This document shows, one piece after another, positions 1 to 8,549 of a DNA stretch of 64,000 nucleotides. The stretch is from Aeromonas veronii (lineage in GTDB: Bacteria > Pseudomonadota > Gammaproteobacteria > Enterobacterales > Aeromonadaceae). Each line of letters starts with the position of its first letter. Position 1 is the first letter of the stretch. The translations under genes and the position numbers were made by a program. The notes under the pieces are model-generated. The model was not told the origin of the DNA. It ran no database searches and worked only from the letters and a program-made list of their open reading frames with translations. The stretch is from the NCBI RefSeq assembly GCF_040215105.1, contig NZ_CP157875.1:3587501-3651500 (forward strand). Reading direction: 5' to 3'.

Positions 1-25
1 AGAAGCGGAGACTTGCTCCGCTTCC
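1..25 (-). terminator. Probable terminator of the cytochrome c peroxidase gene
   Basis: A 9-bp stem (GAAGCGGAG / CTCCGCTTC) with a short loop lies about 16 bases past the minus-strand stop codon. The bases that would form the U-tract fall outside the window, so the call rests on the hairpin and its position only. Confidence 0.5.
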
Positions 26-40
26 CTGTGCGCCGAATGG

Positions 41-1018
41 TCAGCTCTTGACTTGCGGCCTCGGGGTATCGGGTTGGGACGGCGGCAACATGGGCAGCAC
101 TATCTGGGGCTGCTCACCGGTCAGGCTCTTGAGGAAGGCCGTCATGTCCTCGGCCTCCTGCTCGCTCAGCCGCTGGCCGAGCTGGATATCCGCCATGATC
201 TGCACCGCTTCCTTCAGATCCCAGACTGCGCCGTCGTGGAAGTAGGGGTAGGTCAGTTCTATGTTGCGCAGGGTGGGCACCTTGAACCAGCCGATGAACT
301 GCTTCTCACCGGTCACCGCGCCGCGCCCCTGGGCCGGGTTGCTGGTCTGGTAGTGTTTGACCAGCCCCATCTTCTGATAGGAGTTGCCGCCGATGGCAAC
401 GCCGTTGTGACAGGCGGTACAGCCCTTGTGCTTGAACAACTGGTAGCCCGTCAGCTGCTGCGCCGTCAACGCCTTGCCATCTCCCTTGAGCCAGCGATCG
501 AAGGGGGCATTGGGGGTGACCAGGGTCTCCTCGAAGGCGGCGATGGCGTCGGTCACCTCATCGATACCGAACTGCGCCTTGCCGTAGACGGCGTCGAAAC
601 GGTCGCGATACTCGGGCAGGGTATGGAGGGTCTCCACCGCCAGCTTGTGGGTGAAGGCCATCTCCAGCGGGTTGGCGATGGGGCCCGCCGCCTGCTCCTT
701 CAAATCCTTGGCGCGGCCGTCCCAGAACTGCACGAAATTGAGGCTGGAGTTGAGCACGGTCGGCGAGTTGATCGGCCCCTCCTTCCACTTGTGACCGAGG
801 GAGCTGACCTGATTGTCCACTCCTCCCGTCGCCAGGTTGTGGCAGGAGTTGCACGAGATGGCGTTGGATCTGGAGAGCCTCGGCTCGAAGAACAACATCT
901 TGCCCAATTCGACCTTGGCCGGATCACCCACCTTGACCGCTTCCACCGGTTGCACCGGTTCGCTCGCCCACCCCGTCACGGGCAGTGCCAACACCAGCAG
1001 CAAATTATATTTATTCAT
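41..1018 (-). CDS. Di-haem cytochrome c peroxidase (MauG/CcpA family)
   Basis: A 325-residue periplasmic di-haem peroxidase that would reduce H2O2 to water with electrons from c-type cytochromes. The start at 1018 is chosen because GGGAGAGAA lies just upstream and a short signal peptide (MNKYNLLLVLALPVTGWA) follows; an upstream ATG at 1048 would place extra charged residues before it. Two CXXCH haem sites are visible, CNSCH in the N-terminal half and CTACH in the C-terminal half, as in the bacterial CcpA/MauG family, and length is typical. The gene is alone, with its terminator at the window edge and about 400 bases of upstream non-coding DNA. The family includes MauG-like enzymes with other substrates, but peroxidase is the simplest reading. 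Confidence 0.9.
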   Translation of the reverse strand: MNKYNLLLVLALPVTGWASEPVQPVEAVKVGDPAKVELGKMLFFEPRLSRSNAISCNSCHNLATGGVDNQVSSLGHKWKEGPINSPTVLNSSLNFVQFWDGRAKDLKEQAAGPIANPLEMAFTHKLAVETLHTLPEYRDRFDAVYGKAQFGIDEVTDAIAAFEETLVTPNAPFDRWLKGDGKALTAQQLTGYQLFKHKGCTACHNGVAIGGNSYQKMGLVKHYQTSNPAQGRGAVTGEKQFIGWFKVPTLRNIELTYPYFHDGAVWDLKEAVQIMADIQLGQRLSEQEAEDMTAFLKSLTGEQPQIVLPMLPPSQPDTPRPQVKS

Positions 1019-1387
1019 TATTCTCTCTCCCTTGAGTTTGCGAGTCATCGCATTCCCAGCCTGCAGGAGTAGGACTGAGTGTTATTTGTTCAAGATCAAG
1101 GGAAAAACACTAAAACCACATTAAAAACAATGACTTTGTGTTTTTTGGACGGAATAAGGGCGGGGTCTTTCGAAGAAAATTTGACTGAATTCTGATGCAT
1201 CGATTATCAACAGCCGCTGCCGAAATAACAGCCAATTGATTAGATTGAGGTCATTGAATAAAGCGATTATTAAATATGCAGATCATCTCTCGTCATTATT
1301 TCATGCATTTAACATACACCGTTAAATAACGGTCGGTGATATTGGCGATCTATTTCCCCCCTGCCGGGCGCCTCCCCCCTTTATTCA
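1019..1387. other. Non-coding region upstream of the cytochrome c peroxidase gene
   Basis: An AT-richer stretch between the psuG terminator and the peroxidase start, expected to carry the peroxidase promoter. Apart from the palindrome at 1318-1333 I see no convincing gene or RNA in it. I could not find a clean FNR site although the family is often FNR-controlled. Confidence 0.6.
1318..1333. promoter_or_regulatory. Perfect inverted repeat, possible operator
   Basis: ACCGTTA-AA-TAACGGT, two perfect 7-base arms separated by two bases. It lies 300 bases upstream of the peroxidase start and just outside the psuG terminator. No U-tract follows, so it looks like a protein-binding site rather than a terminator. 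The regulator is unknown. Confidence 0.35.
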
Positions 1388-1413
1388 TGAAAAAGGGGCC
1401 TGTGGCCCCCTCT
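1388..1413 (-). terminator. Rho-independent terminator of psuKG
   Basis: Read on the minus strand, GGGGGCC-ACA-GGCCCC is followed by a run of five T. It lies about 25 bases after the psuG stop codon. Confidence 0.85.
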
Positions 1414-1435
1414 CGTTATCTGACGTTGGCACCTA

Positions 1436-2344
1436 TCACAGGCTGGCGGCGATGCGCGCCCCCAGAGCGGCGTTGTTCAGCACCAGCTGGATGTTGGAAG
1501 CCAGGGAGTTGCCGCCGGTCAGCTCACACACCCTGGCCAGCAGGAAGGGAGTGGACTCCTTGCCCTTGACCCCCTGTTCATCCGCCTCACGCAGGGCTTG
1601 TGCGATGGCGGCATCGATGTCGGCCTTGGGCATGGCAAACTGGGCCGGGATGGGATTGGTCACCACTGCGCCACCAGCCAGCCCCAGCTCCCACTTGAGG
1701 CGCAGGGCCTCGGCAATGGCCGCCGGGGTATCGAGACGGTAATCTACCTTGAAGCCGCTCTCGCGGGTGTAGAAGGCGGGCAACTCCTCGGTTTGATAGC
1801 CGATGACCGGCACCCCCTGGGTCTCCAGATACTCCAGGGTCAGACCGATGTCGAGGATGGACTTGGCACCGGCGCACACCACGGCCACCGGGGTCTGGGC
1901 AAATTCCTGCAAGTCAGCGGAGATGTCGAAGGTCTCCTGGGCGCCGCGGTGGACGCCGCCGATGCCACCGGTGGCGAAGACACGAATGCCGGCCATGGCG
2001 GCGATGATCATGGTGGACGCCACCGTGGTCGCCCCCATCCCCTTGCTCGCCAGCACGAAAGGAATGTCGCGGCGGCTGCACTTGGTCACGGCATGGCCTG
2101 CCTTGCCCAGCGCCTCCAGCGCCCCCTCATCCAGACCCACCTTGAGGCGGCCATCCAGGATGGCGATGGTGGCCGGCACGGCGCCGTTGTCGCGCACCAC
2201 CTGCTCCACCTGGCGCGCCGTCTCCACGTTCTGCGGATAGGGCATGCCATGGGAGATGATGGTGGACTCCAGGGCCACTACGGGTTTGCCAGCGGCCAGG
2301 GCGGCGGCGACTTCAGGTTGGATATCGAGGTAAGCGTTCAACAT
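1436..2344 (-). CDS. psuG: Pseudouridine-5'-phosphate glycosidase
   Basis: A 302-residue PsuG (YeiN) homologue that reversibly cleaves pseudouridine 5'-phosphate to ribose 5-phosphate and uracil, the second step of cytoplasmic pseudouridine breakdown. The N-terminal ALESTIISHGMPYPQN motif and the GGIGGVHRGAQETFD segment are characteristic of the family, and length is normal. Its start overlaps the end of psuK by 7 bases, so the two are translationally coupled in one minus-strand operon with psuK first. No pseudouridine transporter gene is adjacent. Confidence 0.95.
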   Translation of the reverse strand: MLNAYLDIQPEVAAALAAGKPVVALESTIISHGMPYPQNVETARQVEQVVRDNGAVPATIAILDGRLKVGLDEGALEALGKAGHAVTKCSRRDIPFVLASKGMGATTVASTMIIAAMAGIRVFATGGIGGVHRGAQETFDISADLQEFAQTPVAVVCAGAKSILDIGLTLEYLETQGVPVIGYQTEELPAFYTRESGFKVDYRLDTPAAIAEALRLKWELGLAGGAVVTNPIPAQFAMPKADIDAAIAQALREADEQGVKGKESTPFLLARVCELTGGNSLASNIQLVLNNAALGARIAASL

Positions 2345-3429
2345 GGGTACTCCTCCAGCAAGCGTTCAACGGCGGCCTTGGAGAGGCCGGAAAAGACGGT
2401 ATCGGGACAATTGACGGTGAGGGCGGCGCAACCGAGGGCGAAGCGAGTCGTTTCAGCCATGGTCTGCTCCTGCAACCAGGCGTGGGCCAGCCCTGCCATG
2501 AAGGCATCGCCACCGCCGGTCACGTTGACGACGGGGCTGCCGAGCACGGGCAGATGGCCCTGACTCTCCCCGTCGCTATAGAAGATCCCCTGATCACCCA
2601 GACTCAGGAACAGTCGCTGCACCCCGGCGCGGTGGAACCAGGCCGCCGCCATGGGCCAGGTGTCGGGCCCGGCGATGGTGAAACCGCACAGCTGTTCGGC
2701 CTCGCTGCGGTTGGGTTTGAGGGTGTGGATGCGATGCAGCCAGGGGCGGATCTTCTCCACCTTGGCCACGGAGACGGTGTCGACGAAGATGATGTGCTCC
2801 CCCTGACGCTCGAACAGCCAGTCCAGGGTGTGAGTCGCAAGGTTGGTGTCGAGCACCCAGAGCCGGGCTGCTCCCAGGAAGCCGCCGAGGGGGGCCAGTC
2901 TTGCGGGTGTCAGCTCGTCGATGATCCCCATGTCGTTGACGGCGCAGCTCATCTCGCCGCTGCCATCGTGCAGGCTGAGGTAGCAGGAGGTCGACTGACC
3001 CTCCAGCACCAGCACCTGGCGCACGTCGACACCGGCGCGCTGGCTCACCTCCAGCAGGTGGTGGCCGTACTGATCGTTGCCCACCGCGGTCAGCAGGCGG
3101 GTATCGGTGCCAAGCCGCGCCAGGTTCTCGGCGATGTTGCGTCCCACCCCGCCGGCGGAGGTACTCACCCGACCCGGGTTGGAATCCCCGATGCGCAAGT
3201 TGTCGTGGCTGCTGCCGCAGATATCCATGTTGGCTCCGCCGATCACCACGGCGTAGGGTCCCTCGCGCAGCACATAGCCGCGCCCCTGCACATAGCCCTG
3301 GCGCATCAGGCTGGAGATATGACTCGCCAGCGCCGAGCGGCTGATGCCGAGCCTGTCCGCCAGATCCTGCTGGGCAATCATGGGATCCTGGCGCAGCAGG
3401 GCGAGGATCTCTTGTTCACGCTCCGTCAT
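2338..3429 (-). CDS. psuK: Pseudouridine kinase with N-terminal helix-turn-helix
   Basis: A 363-residue PfkB-family sugar kinase that phosphorylates pseudouridine, feeding PsuG. Residues about 1-55 (TEREQEILALLRQDP, QQDLADRLGISRSALASHIS) form a winged helix-turn-helix, and the kinase domain follows from VVIGGANMDICG, with the PfkB C-terminal signature GGGDAFMAGLAHAWL. The start at 3429 opens directly at the helix-turn-helix; the longer reading adds 30 residues of non-homologous sequence. A DNA-binding domain fused to the kinase is common among YeiC/YegV-type kinases. A 30-base inverted repeat lies immediately before the start codon, suggesting autoregulation, which is inference. Confidence 0.9.
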   Translation of the reverse strand: MTEREQEILALLRQDPMIAQQDLADRLGISRSALASHISSLMRQGYVQGRGYVLREGPYAVVIGGANMDICGSSHDNLRIGDSNPGRVSTSAGGVGRNIAENLARLGTDTRLLTAVGNDQYGHHLLEVSQRAGVDVRQVLVLEGQSTSCYLSLHDGSGEMSCAVNDMGIIDELTPARLAPLGGFLGAARLWVLDTNLATHTLDWLFERQGEHIIFVDTVSVAKVEKIRPWLHRIHTLKPNRSEAEQLCGFTIAGPDTWPMAAAWFHRAGVQRLFLSLGDQGIFYSDGESQGHLPVLGSPVVNVTGGGDAFMAGLAHAWLQEQTMAETTRFALGCAALTVNCPDTVFSGLSKAAVERLLEEYPC

Positions 3430-3459
3430 AGACAAACATCCAATTGCAAACGTTTGTCT
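3430..3459. promoter_or_regulatory. Inverted-repeat operator candidate at the psuK start
   Basis: AGACAAAC at 3430-3437 and GTTTGTCT at 3452-3459 are perfect 8-base inverted arms, and the core also contains CAAACGTTTG. The repeat abuts the psuK ATG, so a bound protein would block transcription or initiation. The natural candidate is the helix-turn-helix of PsuK itself. Confidence 0.55.
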
Positions 3460-3520
3460 ATTATTCTCCGCAAAGGTTTTCCTGCCAGGGTTTTGTGCAA
3501 AAAATGTCGCCTGCGCCACA

Positions 3521-3557
3521 GAAAATCGCCGGGCATGGGCCCGGCGATCGAAAAAAG
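3521..3557 (-). terminator. Rho-independent terminator after nirD
   Basis: ATCGCCGGGC-CCAT-GCCCGGCGAT is a strong stem followed on the minus strand by TTTTC. It closes the nitrate/nitrite operon before the psuK upstream region. A run of A on the other side means it could also work in the opposite direction. Confidence 0.75.
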
Positions 3558-3575
3558 ATTTTCATTTGGTTCTGG

Positions 3576-3935
3576 TTAATCGAGCAGTACCCATACCGCC
3601 TCATCGGCCAGCATCACGGGCCAGGTCGTCACGCTCAGGGCGGGATCATCCAGACAGCGACCATCGACCAGGGCGTAGCGCTGTTTGTAGAGAGGGGAGG
3701 CAACCACGGGCTCACCGCCGCAATCTCCCACCAACCCGCGGCCCAGCACCGCCACCCCGGCCCGGGGATCCACGGCATCCAGCGCATAGACTCGCTCCCC
3801 GAGCCGGAACAGGGCCAACGCCCGCCCCTTCAACCAGGCGCTGCGCCCCGCCTGCATCGGCAGGGCCGAGAGGGCGCATACCCGCAACCATTCACCGTGC
3901 TCGCAAGACAGCATGTTTTCCTTGAATGCATTCAT
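3576..3935 (-). CDS. nirD: Nitrite reductase (NADH) small subunit
   Basis: A 119-residue NirD, the Rieske-like small subunit of the cytoplasmic NADH-dependent sirohaem nitrite reductase that converts nitrite to ammonium. The family pattern is clear (WLRVCALSALP, ALDAVDPRAG, VVASPLYKQRYALVDGRC). As in other NirD proteins, the usual Rieske cysteine-histidine ligands are absent. It is the last gene of the operon, 46 bases after nirB and before a strong terminator. Confidence 0.93.
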   Translation of the reverse strand: MNAFKENMLSCEHGEWLRVCALSALPMQAGRSAWLKGRALALFRLGERVYALDAVDPRAGVAVLGRGLVGDCGGEPVVASPLYKQRYALVDGRCLDDPALSVTTWPVMLADEAVWVLLD

Positions 3936-3981
3936 CGCCTCTCCTCCCTGTGGATGACGGATTCGAATCCGGGCTCTTGGC

Positions 3982-6642
3982 TCATATCACCTCCTTGATG
4001 GCGATGTCCGGCACCCACTGCCCCCGCTCCTGCCTGCGAGGAGGGGTCTCGTCCTCGGGCCGGTTGACGAAGGCCTCGAACAGCTTCAGCTTGTCCGGAT
4101 CCGCCAGGGTGCTCTTCCACTCGCACTGCCAGCTGCCGACGATCTCCGTCATCATCGCCTCCAATTCGGCCCCGATGCCGAGTTTGTCCTCGATGATGAC
4201 CGACTTCAGGTAGTCGAGCCCCCCTTCCATTCCCTCCATCCAGACCGAGGTGCGTTGCAGACGATCGCCGGTGCGCACGTAGAACATCAGCAGCCGGTCG
4301 ATGTAGCGGATCAGGGTCGGCTCGTCGAGATCTATGGCGAAGAGATCGGCGTGGCGGGGCCGCATGCCGCCATTGCCGCACACATAGAGGTTCCAGCCCC
4401 GTTCGGTGGCGATGACGCCGATGTCCTTGCTCTGGGCCTCGGCACACTCCCGGGTGCAACCGGAGACGGCGAACTTCAGCTTGTGGGGAGCCCGCAGCCC
4501 CTTGTAACGATTCTCCAGGGTCTGGGTCAGGGTCATGGAGTCCTGTACCCCGTAGCGGCACCAGGTCGAGCCCACGCAGGACTTCACGGTACGCACCGAC
4601 TTGCCGTAGGCCTGGCCGGTCTCGAACCCCGCCGCCACCAGCTCGCCCCAGATGGCGGGCAGCTGATCGACCCGGGCACCGAACAGATCGATGCGCTGGC
4701 CACCGGTGATCTTGGTATAGAGGCCGTACTTGCGTGCCACCTCGCCGATGGTGATGAGCCCCTGGGGGGTGATCTCTCCCCCCGGGATACGCGGCACCAC
4801 CGAGTAGGTGCCATCCTTTTGCAGGTTGGCGAGGAAAGCATCGTTGGTATCTTGCAAGGCGCGGTGGGGCTTCTCCAGCACATGCTCGTTCCAGAGCGAC
4901 GCCAGGATGGAGGCCACTGTCGGCCGGCAGATGTCGCACCCCAGCCCCTGGCCGTGCTTGTCCCGCAGCGCCTCGAAGCTCTTCAGCTCGCCGACCCGGG
5001 CCAGGTGGTAGAGCTCCTGGCGGCTGTGGGCGAAGTGTTCGCACAATCCCTTGTCCGCCTCGACCCCTATCTCGGCCAGAGTCTGCTCCACCACCTGCTT
5101 GAGCAGGTTGCTGCAACCGCCGCAGCCCGTGCCCGCCTTGGTGCAGCTCTTCACCGCGCTCAACTCGTGATTGCCTGCCTTGACCGCCGCCACCACGGCC
5201 CCCTTGCTGACGTTGTGGCAGGAGCAGAGGATGGCGCTGTCCGGCAGCACCATGGGGGCCGGCGCGCCGCCACTCTCCCCCACCAGCAGGGAGAGCGGTG
5301 GCTGTGGCAGCGCCATGCCATTCTGGTAGTACTGCAGCAGCCGCTCATAGTCCGCCCCCTCCCCCACCAGGATGGCACCGAGCAGTTTCTCCCCTTCCCC
5401 ATCGGTCACCAGCTTCTTGTAGATGCCGTTGACCCTGTCCAGCAGCAGCAGCTCCTGAGCTCCGGGGGTGCTGGCGTGGGCATCGCCGATGGAGCCTACG
5501 TCCACCCCCATCAACTTGAGCTTGGTGGACATGTCGGCCCCCGCGAAGCGGGTCTCGCCACCACACAGGCTGGCCACGGCGGCGCGCGCCATCTGGTAGC
5601 CCGGGGCCACCAGCCCAAAGATGCGTCCCTGCCAGAGCGCGCATTCGCCGATGGCCAGGATGGCGGGATCCGAGCTGTGGCAGCCGTCATCGATGCAGAT
5701 GCCGCCACGCTCGCCAATGTTCAGCCCGGCCTGGCGAGCCAGGCCGTCGGCAGGACGAATGCCGGCGGAGAAGAGCAGCACGTCCGTCTCCAGATGAGAT
5801 CCATCCTTGAAGCAGAGGCGGTGGCGAGCCTGCTCCCCATCTTCGATGCATTCGGTGGCCTTCTCCACCAGCACCTCGACCCCGAGGGCCCGGATCTTGT
5901 CCCGCAGCACGGCGCCGCCGCTCTCGTCGAGCTGTACCGGCATCAGGCGCGGGGCGAACTCAACCACCCGGGTATCGAGGCCGAGCAGGCGCAAGGCATT
6001 GGCCGCCTCCAGCCCGAGCAGGCCGCCCCCGATGACCACGCCGCTCCTGGCCCCGGCGCAGGCATCCCGGATGGCGGCAAGATCGCCCAGGGTGCGGTAG
6101 ACAAAACACCCCTCCCGCCCATGGCCGGGGATGGGCGGCACGAAGGGGACGGAGCCAGTCGCCAGCACCAGACGGTCGTAGCCCAATCGCTCGCCGCTGG
6201 CGAGGGTGAGGATACGGGCATCCCTGTCCAGCACCTCCACCTCGGCCCCCAGCCGCAGCGCGATGCCCTGCTCTTCATACCAGACGGGATCGGCCATGCG
6301 CAGCGCCTCGGGCGCCTTGCCACCGAATACCTCCGACAGGTGCACCCTGTCATAGGCGGGATCCGGCTCGGCGCCGAGCACAATCACGTCAAACTGCTTC
6401 AGTCCACCGGCCGCCACCAATTGTTCGACGAAATGATGGCCAACCATGCCATTGCCAACCACCAGCAGCCGCTGTTTTTCAACCTTCTCGGGCGATGTTA
6501 CGAAGTGATGATCCATCTCATCATCCATGCCATTGCCAATCACCAACAACTGCTGTTTTTCAACCCTCTCGGGGAACCCGGAAACGTCGCCGCCTCTCAG
6601 ATCCGGATCATTGCCCACCGACATGCTCTGTTTGTTATCCAT
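3982..6642 (-). CDS. nirB: Nitrite reductase (NADH) large subunit
   Basis: An 886-residue cytoplasmic flavo-sirohaem enzyme reducing nitrite to ammonium with NADH. Visible domains in order: FAD/NAD-binding pyridine nucleotide-disulphide oxidoreductase; a BFD-like [2Fe-2S] domain with CSCHNV and CGGC; and the sirohaem/[4Fe-4S] domain with CVGSTWC and SGCTREC. The start at 6642 (MDNKQSMS) has AGGAAGAGAG upstream. Odd point: the FAD-binding GNGM segment occurs twice. Residues 24-40 (VEKQQLLVIGNGM) are an extra copy of residues 51-67 (VEKQRLLVVGNGMVGHHFVE), so the protein carries about 50 residues before the canonical start of the family. E. coli NirB is about 40 residues shorter. Confidence 0.95.
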   Translation of the reverse strand: MDNKQSMSVGNDPDLRGGDVSGFPERVEKQQLLVIGNGMDDEMDHHFVTSPEKVEKQRLLVVGNGMVGHHFVEQLVAAGGLKQFDVIVLGAEPDPAYDRVHLSEVFGGKAPEALRMADPVWYEEQGIALRLGAEVEVLDRDARILTLASGERLGYDRLVLATGSVPFVPPIPGHGREGCFVYRTLGDLAAIRDACAGARSGVVIGGGLLGLEAANALRLLGLDTRVVEFAPRLMPVQLDESGGAVLRDKIRALGVEVLVEKATECIEDGEQARHRLCFKDGSHLETDVLLFSAGIRPADGLARQAGLNIGERGGICIDDGCHSSDPAILAIGECALWQGRIFGLVAPGYQMARAAVASLCGGETRFAGADMSTKLKLMGVDVGSIGDAHASTPGAQELLLLDRVNGIYKKLVTDGEGEKLLGAILVGEGADYERLLQYYQNGMALPQPPLSLLVGESGGAPAPMVLPDSAILCSCHNVSKGAVVAAVKAGNHELSAVKSCTKAGTGCGGCSNLLKQVVEQTLAEIGVEADKGLCEHFAHSRQELYHLARVGELKSFEALRDKHGQGLGCDICRPTVASILASLWNEHVLEKPHRALQDTNDAFLANLQKDGTYSVVPRIPGGEITPQGLITIGEVARKYGLYTKITGGQRIDLFGARVDQLPAIWGELVAAGFETGQAYGKSVRTVKSCVGSTWCRYGVQDSMTLTQTLENRYKGLRAPHKLKFAVSGCTRECAEAQSKDIGVIATERGWNLYVCGNGGMRPRHADLFAIDLDEPTLIRYIDRLLMFYVRTGDRLQRTSVWMEGMEGGLDYLKSVIIEDKLGIGAELEAMMTEIVGSWQCEWKSTLADPDKLKLFEAFVNRPEDETPPRRQERGQWVPDIAIKEVI
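6445..6573 (-). repeat. 81-bp-period imperfect direct repeat inside nirB
   Basis: The 48 bases at 6445-6492 recur at 6526-6573 with about five substitutions, at a spacing of 81 bases (27 codons), so frame is preserved. A downstream ACGAA(A/G)TGATG motif is also repeated, encoding HHFV in both copies. The second copy in protein order matches the canonical NirB N-terminus; the first is the extra one. Confidence 0.85.
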
Positions 6643-6670
6643 CTCTCTCTTCCTTGAATCCGATAGGGGC

Positions 6671-7495
6671 TCAGGCACGCTGCTTGCCGCGCGCTGGCTG
6701 ATCAACAGCCTTGAGGGGCGTCACCTTGCGCTGTTTCTCGTAGAGGAAACGCAGTACCTGCTGGCGCAGTCTGTGGTAATGCGCGTCATCCGCCAGGGCG
6801 ACCCTGTCCCTGGGCCTTGGCAGATCCACCGTCAGGATCTCCCCGACGGTGGCGGCCGGGCCATTGGTCATCATGACGATGCGATCCGACAGCAACACGG
6901 CCTCGTCCACGTCATGGGTGATCATGATGACGGTGTTGCCAAGCTCCGCCTGGATGACCATGAGCGCATCCTGCAGATGGGCCCGGGTCAGGGCATCGAG
7001 GGCACCGAACGGCTCGTCCATCAGCAATACCTTGGGGGAGAGCGACAGGGCGCGGGCGATGCCGACCCGCTGCTTCATCCCCCCGGACAACTCATGGGGC
7101 ATCTTGTGGCTGGCGTGATCCATCTGCACCAGGGAGAGGTAGTAGTCGACCCTGTCCGCCACGGCCCGTTTGTCCGGCTCCACCTGACTGGCGGCCAGCG
7201 CCACGTTCTGCTGCACGCTGAGCCAGGGCAGCAGGGCGTGGTTCTGGAATACCATGGCCCGCTCCGGCCCCGGTCCCACTACTTCGCGCCCGTCCAGAAT
7301 GATGCCTCCCGTGGTCGGCTCCAGGAGCCCGGCCACCAGGTTGAGCACAGTGCTCTTGCCGCAGCCCGAGTGACCGATGAGGGAGACGAACTCTCCCCGC
7401 TCGATACGCAGGTTGACCCGGCTGAGGGCATCGAAGCGCCCCTTGTCGGTGTCAAACCACATACCCACATCGCTAATTTGCAGATAACTCTTCAT
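6671..7495 (-). CDS. nrtC: Nitrate ABC transporter ATP-binding protein
   Basis: A 274-residue ABC ATPase of the NrtD/NasD/SsuB type that energises nitrate/nitrite import. Walker A is GHSGCGKST, the signature is LSGGMKQRVGIARAL and Walker B is VLLMDEPFGALD. The start at 7495 (MKSYLQIS) is preceded by GGCAGGAGAAG. It lacks the extra substrate-binding-like domain of cyanobacterial NrtC and equals Klebsiella NasD. It lies between the permease and nirB with short gaps. Confidence 0.9.
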   Translation of the reverse strand: MKSYLQISDVGMWFDTDKGRFDALSRVNLRIERGEFVSLIGHSGCGKSTVLNLVAGLLEPTTGGIILDGREVVGPGPERAMVFQNHALLPWLSVQQNVALAASQVEPDKRAVADRVDYYLSLVQMDHASHKMPHELSGGMKQRVGIARALSLSPKVLLMDEPFGALDALTRAHLQDALMVIQAELGNTVIMITHDVDEAVLLSDRIVMMTNGPAATVGEILTVDLPRPRDRVALADDAHYHRLRQQVLRFLYEKQRKVTPLKAVDQPARGKQRA

Positions 7496-7550
7496 TGGCA
7501 CTTCTCCTGCCTGAATGTGTGTCCCGTTCCAACGCCACCTCACCCTCTAC

Positions 7551-7571
7551 CGGCATCGCGTTGCGATGCCG
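7551..7571 (-). other. Intercistronic stem-loop between nrtB and nrtC
   Basis: CGGCATCGC-GTT-GCGATGCCG is a perfect 9-bp stem with a three-base loop in the 94-base gap between the permease and ATPase genes. There is no U-tract, so it is more likely an RNA processing or stability element that sets relative expression than a terminator. Confidence 0.5.
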
Positions 7572-7589
7572 CAGGGGTGACGGGCTCGC

Positions 7590-8549
7590 TTAGCGCAATA
7601 CCTGGCGCTTGTCCCAGGAGAGCCACTGCTGCAGGGCCAGCATGCCCCTGTCCAGGGCGCAGCCAATGAGCCCTATGGTGATCACCGCCACCATGATGCG
7701 GGCCAAGGAGGAGGCGCCGCCGCTCTGGAACTCGTCCCAGACGAACTTGCCGAGCCCCGGGTTCTGGGCCAGCATCTCCGCCGCGATCAGCACCATCCAG
7801 GCCACTCCGAGAGAGAGCCGCAGGCCGGTGAAGATCATGGGCAGGGCGCCGGGCAGCACGATGCGGCGCACATGGGTCACAAACGACAGTTGCAACACCC
7901 GGCTGACGTTGTGCAGATCCCTGTCCAGCCCCGCCACCCCGACGGCGGTGTTGATCAGGGTCGGCCAGAGGGAGCAGAGGGTGACCGTCAGCGCCGAGGT
8001 GAGAAATGACTTCGCAAGCCAGGGCGTCGGGCTGGCGTAGAGCGCGCTCACCACCAGGGTGATGAGGGGCAGCCAGGCCAGAGGCGATACCGGCTTGAGC
8101 AGCTGAATGACCGGGTTGGCGGCGCGATAGAGCCCCTGATTCATGCCGAGCAGCACCCCGCACGGGATGGCGATCAGGGTCGCGAGCCCGAAACCGCACA
8201 GCACGGTGAGCAGGCTGGTGGCGATCTGGTCGAAGAAGGTGGGACGCCCGGTATAGGGACGCAGCGTCACCTTCACCGCCGGATCCTCGGCCAGCCGCTC
8301 GGCATTGCGCACCTTCTGGCGCTCGAGGAAGGCATCCGCCTTCTCCCGTTCCGCCAGGTGATCCTGCCCCAGAGCCCAGAATTGGCTGGCGGTCGCAAGC
8401 GGCCCCGGCAGGGCTCCCAGACTGGTCTGTACCTGGCTTGCCCCCCACTGCCAGAGGCCGAGAAACAGCAGCACACCGAGCAGGGGCTGCACCAGGGGAG
8501 TCAATATCTGTTGCCATCTGTATCCTTGCATCATGGGCTCCTTGCTCAT
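7590..8549 (-). CDS. nrtB: Nitrate ABC transporter permease
   Basis: A 319-residue inner-membrane permease of the NrtB/SsuC family. It has an N-terminal membrane segment (LLGVLLFLGLW), a periplasmic stretch to about residue 95, and then the transmembrane region (SLLTVLCGFGLATLIAIPCG). The EAA-like loop near the C-terminal half (LIAAEMLAQNPGLGKFVWDE) contacts the ATPase. The start overlaps the end of nrtA by four bases (ATGA), showing translational coupling. With nrtA and nrtC it makes a complete high-affinity nitrate/nitrite importer. Confidence 0.9.
   Translation of the reverse strand: MSKEPMMQGYRWQQILTPLVQPLLGVLLFLGLWQWGASQVQTSLGALPGPLATASQFWALGQDHLAEREKADAFLERQKVRNAERLAEDPAVKVTLRPYTGRPTFFDQIATSLLTVLCGFGLATLIAIPCGVLLGMNQGLYRAANPVIQLLKPVSPLAWLPLITLVVSALYASPTPWLAKSFLTSALTVTLCSLWPTLINTAVGVAGLDRDLHNVSRVLQLSFVTHVRRIVLPGALPMIFTGLRLSLGVAWMVLIAAEMLAQNPGLGKFVWDEFQSGGASSLARIMVAVITIGLIGCALDRGMLALQQWLSWDKRQVLR

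Noticed and set aside
1100..1300. An FNR site upstream of the cytochrome c peroxidase gene
   Set aside because: TTGAT-containing stretches are present but none has the second half-site at the right spacing.
4255..6657. An 800-codon open frame antisense to nirB
   Set aside because: It is a shadow; nirB carries all the expected cofactor motifs.
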